Below, piece by piece: positions 5,817-12,609 of a stretch of 17,176 nucleotides of DNA; position 1 is the first letter of the stretch, and each line of letters begins with the position of its first letter. The DNA lies in assembly GCA_910578795.1 (NCBI GenBank), contig CAJTSD010000062.1, positions 1 through 17,176 on the forward strand, read 5' to 3'. The notes under the pieces are model-generated. The model had not been told where the DNA came from, did no database searches, and worked only from the letters and a program-made list of their open reading frames with translations. Made by a program: the position numbers and the translations under genes. This DNA is from an uncultured Lachnospiraceae bacterium. Its GTDB lineage: Bacteria; Bacillota; Clostridia; Lachnospirales; Lachnospiraceae.

Positions 5817-8045
5817 TTTGATTCCTTTACCATCTCTTTTACCAAGTTTTATTTTGGTAACAGAGATTTTTTTATCATGGAACACAAACTCCTGCTCTTC
5901 ATCCGGTACAATACAACAGTACACATTTTCAATATAGTCCTTCGTACTAAGCTTCATTCCGCGCACGCCTACAGCCGTTTTTTTCAGTTCAGAAATTTCG
6001 TCGGCGGCAATCCGCAGAACATACCCCTGCGCACTCTGAAAAATAACATGCTGATGCTCATTCATGATAGAAACGCATACAACCTCATCCCCCTCATTCA
6101 GCTTTGTCGCTGCCACTGTGCGTTTCGTAACGTCAAACTCTCCTCCGCTTACCAGCTTGCACATTGCCTGTTTTGTCACAAACAAAAGCCGATACAAATT
6201 CAAATCGGACTGGCTTGCGACTAGCACCGCACTCTCGTTTGCGGAGTTAAAATTACTGATATTGTCAATCGGAAGACCTTTGTCCCGGAATTTTCCAAAC
6301 GGTACATCTGCCGCCTTTATGGTATGCAGCTGACCGGTATTGGTAAAGACACAGATTTTTCCAATATTTTTGCACCGCACAAGATACTTAAATTCCGACT
6401 GCGCGGCTTCCTTATTCCGCTCATACGCAGAAACGTCAATCGTCTTACAGTACCCGAATTTGTCCATCAGAAAGACAATTTCCATCTCTTCTAGCTTTTT
6501 CTCCTCATAGACAGCCTCCTCGGCATTTTCGATGCGTGTTCTGCGCTTTTTTGCATACTCCTTCTTAATCGTGTCCAAGTCCTGGATAATTACCTGCGCC
6601 ATCGCGTCACGCCGTTCCAAAATATCCTCATATTGATAAATGTTCGCGTTGGTTTGGGAATTCTCTTTCATTAACGCCTCAATTTCCAAGCCAATCAGCT
6701 TGTACAGGCGCATATCAAGAATTGCATTTGCCTGACGCTCCGTAAAATTCAGCTGCTGCGCCATCACGGACGAGCTCTTGGATCGGAACTTGATGCCGTC
6801 CGTGACACCATTTGTCAGACAGTTCTTCACCATCGCCCTGTCCTTGGAGCCGCGCAGGATTTCGATAATCAAATCAATGATATTACAGGCACGGATTAAC
6901 CCCTCCTGAATTTCACGTTTTTCAAGCTCTTTGTTTAAAAGCGTCGTGTACTTCCTAGTGGCAATCTCATACTGAAACGCCACATTCCTCGCAATAATGT
7001 CCCTTAATCCCATTGTTTCAGGTCTGCCGTCCGCAATTGCGATCATATTTACGCCGAAGGTATCCTCAAGGCGCGTCTTTTTGTAGAGTAAATTTTTGAA
7101 ATTCTCTACATTGGTATCTTTTTTTAACTCAATGACAATACGGATGCCCTCTTTTGAGGACTGGTTGGAAATATCAAGAATTTCCGGTGCTTTTTTCTGT
7201 TCGTAGATTGCCGCCACGTCCTGCAGAAACTTGCCGATATTGGCGCCGATCATGGTATAGGGAATTTCCGTAATGACAAGGTTTAGCTTCCCACCTTTTG
7301 TCTTTTCGACCTGCACCGTGCCTCTAAGCTTAATTTTCCCCGATCCAGTTTCATAAATCTGCCACAGATCATCTTTGTTGCAGACAATTCCGCCCGTCGG
7401 AAAATCCGGTCCTTTGACATATTTCATAAGCTCGCGCGTGGTAATATTCTCATTCATCATATATGCTTTCGTCGCGTCAATGACTTCGCCTAAGTTATGC
7501 GGCGGAATGCTGGTAGCCATACCTACGGCAATGCCTTCCGAACCGTTCACCAAAAGATTGGGAAAACGGCATGGCAAAACAGACGGCTCCTTCTCCGTCT
7601 CGTCAAAATTCGGCACAAAATCGACCACGTCCTTATCAAGGTCCGCAAGCATTGCCTCCTGCGAAATTTTTTGTAGCCGCGCTTCCGTATAACGCATTGC
7701 CGCTGCGCCGTCACCCTCGATATTTCCGAAGTTTCCGTGCCCGTCAATCAGCGGAATGCCTTTTTTAAAATCCTGCGTGAGCACGACAAGCGCCTCGTAT
7801 ATGGAGCTGTCCCCATGCGGGTGGTATTTACCCATCGTATCCCCGACAATACGTGCGCTCTTTCTGTAAGGTCTGTCATAACGGATTCCAAGCTCATGCA
7901 TATCATACAGTGTACGCCGCTGCACCGGCTTTAAACCGTCGCGCACGTCAGGCAGCGCCCTTGCAATAATGACGCTCATCGCGTAGTTGATAAATGATTT
8001 CTGCATGGTCTCGGAATATTCCGTTTTTATAATCTTTTCTTCCAT
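5805..8045 (-). CDS. parC: Type IIA DNA topoisomerase subunit A (topoisomerase IV ParC-like; GyrA family)
   Basis: This 746-residue DNA cleavage subunit, with its B subunit, passes one duplex through a transient break in another. The 5Y-CAP region is complete: ALPDVRDGLKPVQRR (30-44), KYHPHGDSSIYEAL (73-86), and AAAMRYTEARL with the catalytic Tyr119. The quinolone-determining positions carry Ser80 and Glu84, the sensitive-type residues. A winged-helix/tower/coiled region follows, then a C-terminal beta-pinwheel (about 500-746). The QRRGG(R/K)G GyrA box is not visible in that pinwheel, and the protein is shorter than the usual 800 or more residues of GyrA. Both points favour a topoisomerase IV role over gyrase, although the N-terminus (DGHGNFGNIEGDG) is gyrase-like, so the paralogue assignment is uncertain. 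The ribosome binding site GGAAAGG is distant (14 bases). The last codons come from the 69-bp repeat. Confidence 0.88.
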   Translation of the reverse strand: MEEKIIKTEYSETMQKSFINYAMSVIIARALPDVRDGLKPVQRRTLYDMHELGIRYDRPYRKSARIVGDTMGKYHPHGDSSIYEALVVLTQDFKKGIPLIDGHGNFGNIEGDGAAAMRYTEARLQKISQEAMLADLDKDVVDFVPNFDETEKEPSVLPCRFPNLLVNGSEGIAVGMATSIPPHNLGEVIDATKAYMMNENITTRELMKYVKGPDFPTGGIVCNKDDLWQIYETGSGKIKLRGTVQVEKTKGGKLNLVITEIPYTMIGANIGKFLQDVAAIYEQKKAPEILDISNQSSKEGIRIVIELKKDTNVENFKNLLYKKTRLEDTFGVNMIAIADGRPETMGLRDIIARNVAFQYEIATRKYTTLLNKELEKREIQEGLIRACNIIDLIIEILRGSKDRAMVKNCLTNGVTDGIKFRSKSSSVMAQQLNFTERQANAILDMRLYKLIGLEIEALMKENSQTNANIYQYEDILERRDAMAQVIIQDLDTIKKEYAKKRRTRIENAEEAVYEEKKLEEMEIVFLMDKFGYCKTIDVSAYERNKEAAQSEFKYLVRCKNIGKICVFTNTGQLHTIKAADVPFGKFRDKGLPIDNISNFNSANESAVLVASQSDLNLYRLLFVTKQAMCKLVSGGEFDVTKRTVAATKLNEGDEVVCVSIMNEHQHVIFQSAQGYVLRIAADEISELKKTAVGVRGMKLSTKDYIENVYCCIVPDEEQEFVFHDKKISVTKIKLGKRDGKGIKIKV

Positions 8046-8061
8046 TCCAATAACAACTGCC

Positions 8062-8099
8062 TTTCCATATTTTATGGAAACGCTGATAAAAGCGTTTCC
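8062..8099 (-). promoter_or_regulatory. Two mutually exclusive hairpins between the topoisomerase B and A genes
   Basis: In the 54-bp gap, GGAAACGCT / AGCGTTTCC (8091-8099 with 8076-8084, six-base loop) forms a perfect 9-bp stem. TTTCCATA / TATGGAAA (8073-8080 with 8062-8069, three-base loop) forms a perfect 8-bp stem. Both need 8076-8080, so only one can form at a time. The second covers part of the GGAAAGG ribosome binding site of the A-subunit gene. Confidence 0.7.
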
Positions 8100-10028
8100 C
8101 TAGATGTCAAGCTCCGCGTCGGTCGCATACTCGTATATAAATTTTCTTCTTGGTGGAACATCAGTTCCCATCAACATCTCCGTCACTTCCGACGCCATGC
8201 GCGCGTCCTCAATCTCGATTTGCTTCAAAATCCGCGTTTCAGGATTCAGCGTCGTTTCCCAAAGCTGTTCAGCGTCCATTTCTCCCAACCCTTTGTATCG
8301 TTGTAAGGTAAATGGTCCTTTGTGGCGTTTGCGGTACTTTTCAAGCGCCTCGTTGTCGTATAAATATTCTTCTTTTCCCTTTACGGGCATTGCCTTATAC
8401 AGAGGCGGCATTGCGATATAAACATGCCCCTCATAAATTAGCTCCGGCATAAAGCGGTAAAACAGGGTCAGAAGCAGGTTGCTGATATGCTCGCCGTCAA
8501 CATCGGCATCTGCCATAATCACGATTTTATCATAGCGAAGCTTCGCAATGTCAAAATCGTTCCCATACCCTTCCGAAAAGCCGCAGCCAAACGCGTTAAT
8601 CATTGCCTTAATTTCCGCATTTGCAAGCACCTTGTCAATGCTTGCCTTCTCGACGTTTAAAATTTTACCCCGTATCGGAAGGATTGCCTGATACATACGG
8701 TTTCTTGCCGTTTTCGCACTTCCCCCCGCAGAATCTCCCTCCACGATAAAAATTTCACATTTGCTGCTATCCTTTGACTCACAATTGGCAAGCTTCCCGT
8801 TTGAATCAAAGGAAAACTTCTGTTTTGTGAGCATATTTGTCTTTGCGCGTTCTTCCGTCTTTCTGATTTTTGCTGCCTTTTCCGCACAGGAAATCACATT
8901 TTTTAGCACCTCGACATTGCGGTCAAAATATCTCTGAACTTCATCTCCGGTCACCTTGCTGACAGCCTTTGATGCGTCCTGATTGTCAAGCTTTGTTTTT
9001 GTCTGCCCCTCAAAGCGCGGGTCCGGGTGCTTGATGGACACAATCGCAGTCATACCGTTTCGGACATCTGCACCTGTAAAGTTCACGTCTTTTTCCTTTA
9101 AGATATTCAAATCGCGGGCATAATTATTAATAATCGTGGTAAACATGGTTTTAAAACCCGTCAGGTGCGTTCCGCCCTCCGCATTGTAGATATTGTTGCA
9201 AAAACCAAGCACATTTTCGTGGAATTCATTGATATACTGAAACGCGCATTCTACCGTAATATTCTCACTTTCTCCCGTGAAATAAATAATATCATGAAGC
9301 GCCTCTTTATTTTTGTTCAAATCCTTGATATAACCGACAATCCCCTCCGGCTCCGTATAAACGATTTTTTCGGGTGCGCTGCTTCGTCGGTCCTCAAAGA
9401 TAATCGTAAGCTTCGGGTTTAAGTAAGCCGTTTCATGCAGCCTGCTTTTTACATCTTCCGCTTTAAAACGCGTTTTGTCAAAAATCTGCGGGTCCGGTGT
9501 AAAATTGATGGTTGTACCCGTTTCTTTCGTCTTTCCGATAACGGGAAGCAGCCCGTCAACCAGCTCCACCACGGGATTTCCGTACGCATACTTGTCCTGG
9601 TGAATCAGCCCTTCACTTTTGACTATTACAGTCAATTGCGTGGACAGCGCATTTACCACCGAGGAACCTACACCGTGCAGACCGCCGCTTGTTTTGTATG
9701 CGCTGTTGTCAAATTTTCCGCCTGCATGCAGTGTCGTAAAGACAACACGCTCCGCACTTACGCCCTTTTGGTGCATACCGACGGGAATTCCGCGTCCGTT
9801 GTCCGAAACGGTCGCCGAGCCGTCCGCCTCAAGCGTCACACGGATTTCACTGCACTCCCCTGCAAGATGCTCATCTACGGAGTTGTCAACAATTTCATAT
9901 ATTAAATGATTTAGACCTTTTGTGGAAACGCTTCCGATATACATTCCAGGGCGTTTCCTGACTGCCTCAAGCCCTTCTAAAACGGTAATGCTTGACGCAT
10001 CATATGTCGTATGTTCTGTTTTTGCCAT
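8100..10028 (-). CDS. parE: Type IIA DNA topoisomerase subunit B (topoisomerase IV ParE-like; GyrB family)
   Basis: This 642-residue ATPase subunit pairs with the adjacent A subunit. Numbering from the ATG at 10028, the GHKL ATPase domain shows EIVDNSVDEHLAG (45-57), DNGRGIPV (76-83) and TSGGLHGVGSSVVNAL (113-128). The transducer domain follows. The TOPRIM metal-binding motifs are EGDSAGGSAK (near 426) and MADADVDGEHI (near 505). The tail has RYKGLGEMDAEQLWETTLNPETR. Length matches ParE and Gram-positive GyrB. I prefer 10028 (MAKTEHTTYD) to the ATG at 10040, since AAAGG is one base from the latter and 13 from the former; 10040 stays possible. The gene lies away from any dnaA/recF context, and with the box-less A subunit this suggests topoisomerase IV rather than the origin-linked gyrase. 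A promoter lies at 10233-10260, with a long structured leader between. Confidence 0.88.
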   Translation of the reverse strand: MAKTEHTTYDASSITVLEGLEAVRKRPGMYIGSVSTKGLNHLIYEIVDNSVDEHLAGECSEIRVTLEADGSATVSDNGRGIPVGMHQKGVSAERVVFTTLHAGGKFDNSAYKTSGGLHGVGSSVVNALSTQLTVIVKSEGLIHQDKYAYGNPVVELVDGLLPVIGKTKETGTTINFTPDPQIFDKTRFKAEDVKSRLHETAYLNPKLTIIFEDRRSSAPEKIVYTEPEGIVGYIKDLNKNKEALHDIIYFTGESENITVECAFQYINEFHENVLGFCNNIYNAEGGTHLTGFKTMFTTIINNYARDLNILKEKDVNFTGADVRNGMTAIVSIKHPDPRFEGQTKTKLDNQDASKAVSKVTGDEVQRYFDRNVEVLKNVISCAEKAAKIRKTEERAKTNMLTKQKFSFDSNGKLANCESKDSSKCEIFIVEGDSAGGSAKTARNRMYQAILPIRGKILNVEKASIDKVLANAEIKAMINAFGCGFSEGYGNDFDIAKLRYDKIVIMADADVDGEHISNLLLTLFYRFMPELIYEGHVYIAMPPLYKAMPVKGKEEYLYDNEALEKYRKRHKGPFTLQRYKGLGEMDAEQLWETTLNPETRILKQIEIEDARMASEVTEMLMGTDVPPRRKFIYEYATDAELDI

Positions 10029-10052
10029 CTGAGCAACCATGCCTTTCTGGAT

Positions 10053-10218
10053 TTCACTCGTAACTATTCAGTACCTTCATAGTTACGAGCATCAAGCCAT
10101 GCAAATCCGCTTCGTGGAGTCAAAGCCACGTATCGTGGCTTGATTCCTAGCGCAATTTACGCTTTCTCACGCACTTCGCAGCAAGTGCGCAGTATTGTAC
10201 TGAACAGTTACATTCACT
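10053..10218. repeat. MITE-like palindromic element (154 bp) in the topoisomerase 5' leader
   Basis: Outer inverted repeats of 15 bases (10060-10074 and 10197-10211, TAACTATTCAGTAC-type, one mismatch that becomes G-U in the minus transcript) bound the element. They are flanked by a 6-bp direct repeat TTCACT at 10053-10058 and 10213-10218, as a target-site duplication would be. Inside are a 7-bp stem (10170-10176/10183-10189), an 8-bp stem AAGCCACG/CGTGGCTT (10123-10130/10134-10141), a competing 9-bp stem (10091-10099/10136-10144) and an 11-bp stem (10057-10067/10079-10089) close to the ribosome binding site. It has no coding potential. It lies wholly between the promoter and start of the B-subunit gene, so it is transcribed. 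Confidence 0.65.
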
Positions 10219-10232
10219 TTTCAATCTTATTT

Positions 10233-10260
10233 AGTATAACATAACTTCCCAACTTTGCAA
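10233..10260 (-). promoter_or_regulatory. Sigma-A-type promoter of the topoisomerase operon
   Basis: On the minus strand TTGCAA (10255-10260) and TATACT (10233-10238) are 16 bp apart, with TG one base before the -10 (TGTTATACT). The start of transcription would be near 10226, giving a leader of about 200 bases that contains the palindromic element. Confidence 0.65.
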
Positions 10261-10276
10261 CTGTTTTTGCAAAGTT
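10251..10276. promoter_or_regulatory. Perfect 10-bp dyad (AACTTTGCAA-N6-TTGCAAAGTT), candidate operator
   Basis: The left arm 10251-10260 and right arm 10267-10276 are exact reverse complements around six bases. The left arm contains the -35 box of the topoisomerase promoter. A related dyad TGCAAC-C-GTTGCA at 10334-10346 covers the -35 of the pta promoter. There is no T-run in the expected place for a terminator. Confidence 0.5.
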
Positions 10277-10341
10277 TTTCGAATATATGTTTTTGTTGGT
10301 TTTACATAAAAATTTTCTATGCATTTTTTTCAATGCAACCG

Positions 10342-10369
10342 TTGCAAATGTAAGAAATTTGTATACAAT
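10342..10369 (+). promoter_or_regulatory. pta: Candidate sigma-A promoter of pta
   Basis: TTGCAA (10342-10347) and TACAAT (10364-10369) are 16 bp apart, about 92 bp before the pta start. Expected transcription start is near 10376, leaving an 86-base leader that includes the cre site. Confidence 0.5.
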
Positions 10370-10417
10370 AATAATTAGAGCGTTTCAAAATCATGTCAAA
10401 ACCGCAAAATATAACGG

Positions 10418-10431
10418 TGTAAGCGCTTTCA
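10418..10431 (+). promoter_or_regulatory. Catabolite-responsive element (cre) upstream of pta
   Basis: TGTAAGCGCTTTCA matches the CcpA-binding consensus TGNAANCGNNNNCA at every fixed position. In Bacillus, CcpA activates pta and ackA from cre sites upstream of the promoter. Here the site lies about 30 bp before the start codon and about 40 bases downstream of the predicted transcription start, where roadblock repression would be expected, unless a different promoter is used. Confidence 0.75.
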
Positions 10432-10461
10432 AAAATTTAACGAAAAGGAAGGATAAAAACT

Positions 10462-11454
10462 ATGGCTATGTATGGATTTGGTCCGATGATCGACCAGTTG
10501 AAGAAGAACCCCAAAACAATTGTATTTACGGAAGGCTGCGACCCCCGTATTCTTGAGGCTGCATCACGTCTTCTTGCCAGCAGCTTCCTTACCCCGATCC
10601 TTGTAGGAAATGAGGAAGAGGTTTTAAAAGCCGCTGAAGATGCCGGTTACAATATCAGAGGCGCCCAGATTATTGACAGTAACCATTATGACCGTTTTGA
10701 TGAAATGGTAGATAAATTCTGCGAACTCAGGGCTGGGAAAAAAGAAGGCACTCCTGAAAAAGCAAGAGAGATTCTGACAAAGCCAAATTACTTCGGCACA
10801 ATGCTTGTAGCAATGGGCGTAGCGGATGCACTTCTTGGCGGCGCTACATACTCTACTGCCGACACGGTTCGTCCTGCATTACAACTGATCAAGACAAAAC
10901 CCCACAATAGCATTGTTTCTTCCTGCTTTATTCTTGTACGTCCCGGTGCAACCGGTGAAAACGAAGTTCTTGCCATGAGCGACTGCGCGATTAACATCTC
11001 TCCTTCCGAGGACGAGCTTGTTGAAATTTGTGGTGAAACAATTGAGTGCGCTAAGATTTTCGGCATTGACCCGAAGGTTGCTTTCTTGAGCTACTCTACG
11101 CTCGGCTCCGGAAAAGGCGATTCCGTTGAAAAGGTACGGAATGCCGCAGCCAAAGCGAAGGCGGAATTTCCTGACACGCCAATTGAGGGTGAACTCCAGT
11201 TTGACGCCGCTGTTTCTCCGCGTGTGGCACGTACAAAATGTCCCGACTCTAAGGTTGCAGGACATGCAAATACATTCATCTTCCCGGATATCAACTCTGG
11301 TAATATGGGTTATAAGATTGCACAGAGAATGGGTAATTTTGAAGCATACGGTCCGATTCTTCTTGGCTTAAATGCACCGATTAATGACCTTTCCCGTGGA
11401 TGTAACGCGATTGAGGTTTACTCGATGGCGATTATTACGGCGGCTTTGGTGTAG
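10462..11454 (+). CDS. pta: Phosphate acetyltransferase
   Basis: At 330 residues this is the short, single-domain Pta typical of Firmicutes. It interconverts acetyl-CoA plus phosphate with acetyl phosphate plus CoA in the cytoplasm, the first step of acetate and ATP production. Family blocks are clear: KTIVFTEGCDPRILEAASRL, VADALLGGATYSTADTVRPALQ, the SDCAINISPSEDELVEI region, FLSYSTLGSGKG, GELQFDAAVSPRVA and FPDINSGNMGYKIAQRMG near the C-terminus. The start at 10462 follows GGAAGGA seven bases upstream. It is a single-gene unit: the promoter is divergent from the topoisomerase operon and a strong terminator follows within 40 bp. Acetate kinase, its usual partner, is not next to it. A phosphotransbutyrylase is the nearest alternative, but the sequence fits Pta better. 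Confidence 0.95.
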   Translation: MAMYGFGPMIDQLKKNPKTIVFTEGCDPRILEAASRLLASSFLTPILVGNEEEVLKAAEDAGYNIRGAQIIDSNHYDRFDEMVDKFCELRAGKKEGTPEKAREILTKPNYFGTMLVAMGVADALLGGATYSTADTVRPALQLIKTKPHNSIVSSCFILVRPGATGENEVLAMSDCAINISPSEDELVEICGETIECAKIFGIDPKVAFLSYSTLGSGKGDSVEKVRNAAAKAKAEFPDTPIEGELQFDAAVSPRVARTKCPDSKVAGHANTFIFPDINSGNMGYKIAQRMGNFEAYGPILLGLNAPINDLSRGCNAIEVYSMAIITAALV

Positions 11455-11489
11455 ATTATATAAGTTTTTATAAGAAATAAAGATGAAAT

Positions 11490-11537
11490 AAAAAAGATAC
11501 CCTGCTGATTTGTGAAATGAGGCAAGGTATCTTTTTT
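11490..11537. terminator. Rho-independent terminator after pta (bidirectional)
   Basis: AAAAAAGATACC (11490-11501) pairs with GGTATCTTTTTT (11526-11537); after one mismatch, TGC/GCA inside extends the stem. The T-run serves pta on the plus strand, and the A-run gives the same on the minus strand. Confidence 0.9.
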
Positions 11538-11606
11538 ATTATCAATTTAATGTTATTGTTTCCATTCGTTCTATTTTAATATGTTATTTCTTATCAAATA
11601 TCCCCA

Positions 11607-11640
11607 AAAAGGTCTGATTCCTTCACAAATCAAACCTTTT
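11607..11640 (-). terminator. Rho-independent terminator after the degV-family gene
   Basis: A 13-bp stem (11628-11640 with 11607-11619, one G-U pair in the minus transcript) has an eight-base loop and ends in TTTTT on the minus strand, 11 bp past the degV-family stop codon. The 11-base segment TTCACAAATCA (11622-11632) is the exact reverse complement of part of the pta terminator loop (11506-11516). Confidence 0.8.
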
Positions 11641-11650
11641 CCCAAACCTC

Positions 11651-12517
11651 TCAAATCAACTTCTTCGTACAGGCAATCGCAAGCGCCCCCGGTCCGATGT
11701 GGCACGAAACGCTCAGTGACAAATGGTCAATATAAATCGGATACCCCGGAAACTGCGCCGCAAGCTCTCCCTTTAGCACGTTCGCCGCTTCCTCATTCTC
11801 CGTATGCGCAATCTGTAAATAGATCGGATTATCCTCAGAAATGCCGCCAAACCGTTTTTCAATATCATTCTTAATTGCCGTCATCATAATGGACTTCGCC
11901 TGATTGACCGTCCTAGCCTTCGCAAAGGCGTCCAGCTTCTCCCCCTGAATCTGCAAAACAGGTTTTAGCTTTAAGAGCGTCCCAAGCGCTGCCGCCGCAG
12001 GTGTAATCCTGCCACCCCTTTTGAGATAATACAATGTGTCAATCATAATATAAATACTCGAGTTAAACTTATCCGCCTCAAGCAGTTCCTTAATCTCGCT
12101 CCCGCTTTTTCCTTCCTTTGCAAGCGCAAGTGCGTCCAGTGCCGACTGCCGCTGCGTCACGGATATGCGCTGGTTGTTTACCACATGCACCTTACCATCA
12201 TAATCCTGCGCAAGCATTAATGCGGTCTGACACGAACCGCTCAAACCGCTCGACATTGGAATGTGCACAATCTCATCATGTTCCTTTAAAAGCGTATCCC
12301 ACAACGCCAAAACGGACTCCGGCGAAGGCTGTGATGTCGAAATATCGGCATTTGCCGCAAGCCGTTCATAAAATTCCTTTCGGCTCAACGTGATTTCCTC
12401 ATAATATGTTTCCCCGTCAATCATGAACGGCATTGGTATGACACTGATTCCCAGCTCTAAAGCCTGCGCCTGCGTAATCCCGCTATTGCTGTCCGTAACT
12501 ATTGCAATCTTCGACAT
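11651..12517 (-). CDS. DegV-family fatty-acid-binding protein (FakB-type)
   Basis: This 288-residue protein has the DegV fold. It opens MSKIAIVTDSNSGIT (1-15), then TSQPSP (61-66), IPMSSGLSGSCQTA (86-99) and the C-terminal lipid-pocket region ending YPIYIDHLSLSVSCHIGPGALAIACTKK. DegV proteins bind a fatty acid; FakB members present it to the kinase FakA for phosphorylation to acyl phosphate, which enters phospholipid synthesis. The start at 12517 has GGAGG nine bases upstream and gives the standard DegV N-terminus; an upstream GTG at 12544 would add nine unrelated residues. It lies 92 bp downstream of recG, with its own terminator and a possible promoter. FakA is two genes upstream, so a FakA-FakB pair is plausible, though genomes usually carry several DegV proteins. 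Confidence 0.9.
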   Translation of the reverse strand: MSKIAIVTDSNSGITQAQALELGISVIPMPFMIDGETYYEEITLSRKEFYERLAANADISTSQPSPESVLALWDTLLKEHDEIVHIPMSSGLSGSCQTALMLAQDYDGKVHVVNNQRISVTQRQSALDALALAKEGKSGSEIKELLEADKFNSSIYIMIDTLYYLKRGGRITPAAAALGTLLKLKPVLQIQGEKLDAFAKARTVNQAKSIMMTAIKNDIEKRFGGISEDNPIYLQIAHTENEEAANVLKGELAAQFPGYPIYIDHLSLSVSCHIGPGALAIACTKKLI

Positions 12518-12572
12518 TTTGTCAATCCTCCATTCTGTCAACACCTTAATTTATGGGTTGACATCAATTTGC

Positions 12573-12601
12573 CATATAAAAATCTTCATTTATGTTGTTA
12601 A
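12573..12601 (-). promoter_or_regulatory. Possible promoter for the degV-family gene
   Basis: On the minus strand TTAACA (12596-12601) and TATATG (12573-12578) are 17 bp apart, in the gap after recG. The -35 matches five of six consensus bases and the -10 four of six. Read-through from recG is an equal alternative, as no terminator is seen between them. Confidence 0.35.
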
Positions 12602-12609
12602 TCCAGTAA

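Noticed and set aside
9435..9905. Plus-strand open frame opposite the topoisomerase B gene
   Set aside because: Antisense to the conserved ATPase and transducer domains, with no recognisable domain.
10041..10226. Topoisomerase leader as a known riboswitch class
   Set aside because: No conserved core of a riboswitch family that I know could be recognised; the terminal repeats and flanking duplication fit a mobile element at least as well.
10376..10392. Second cre-like site (AGAGCGTTTCA) upstream of the good cre
   Set aside because: Three mismatches to the fixed CcpA positions.
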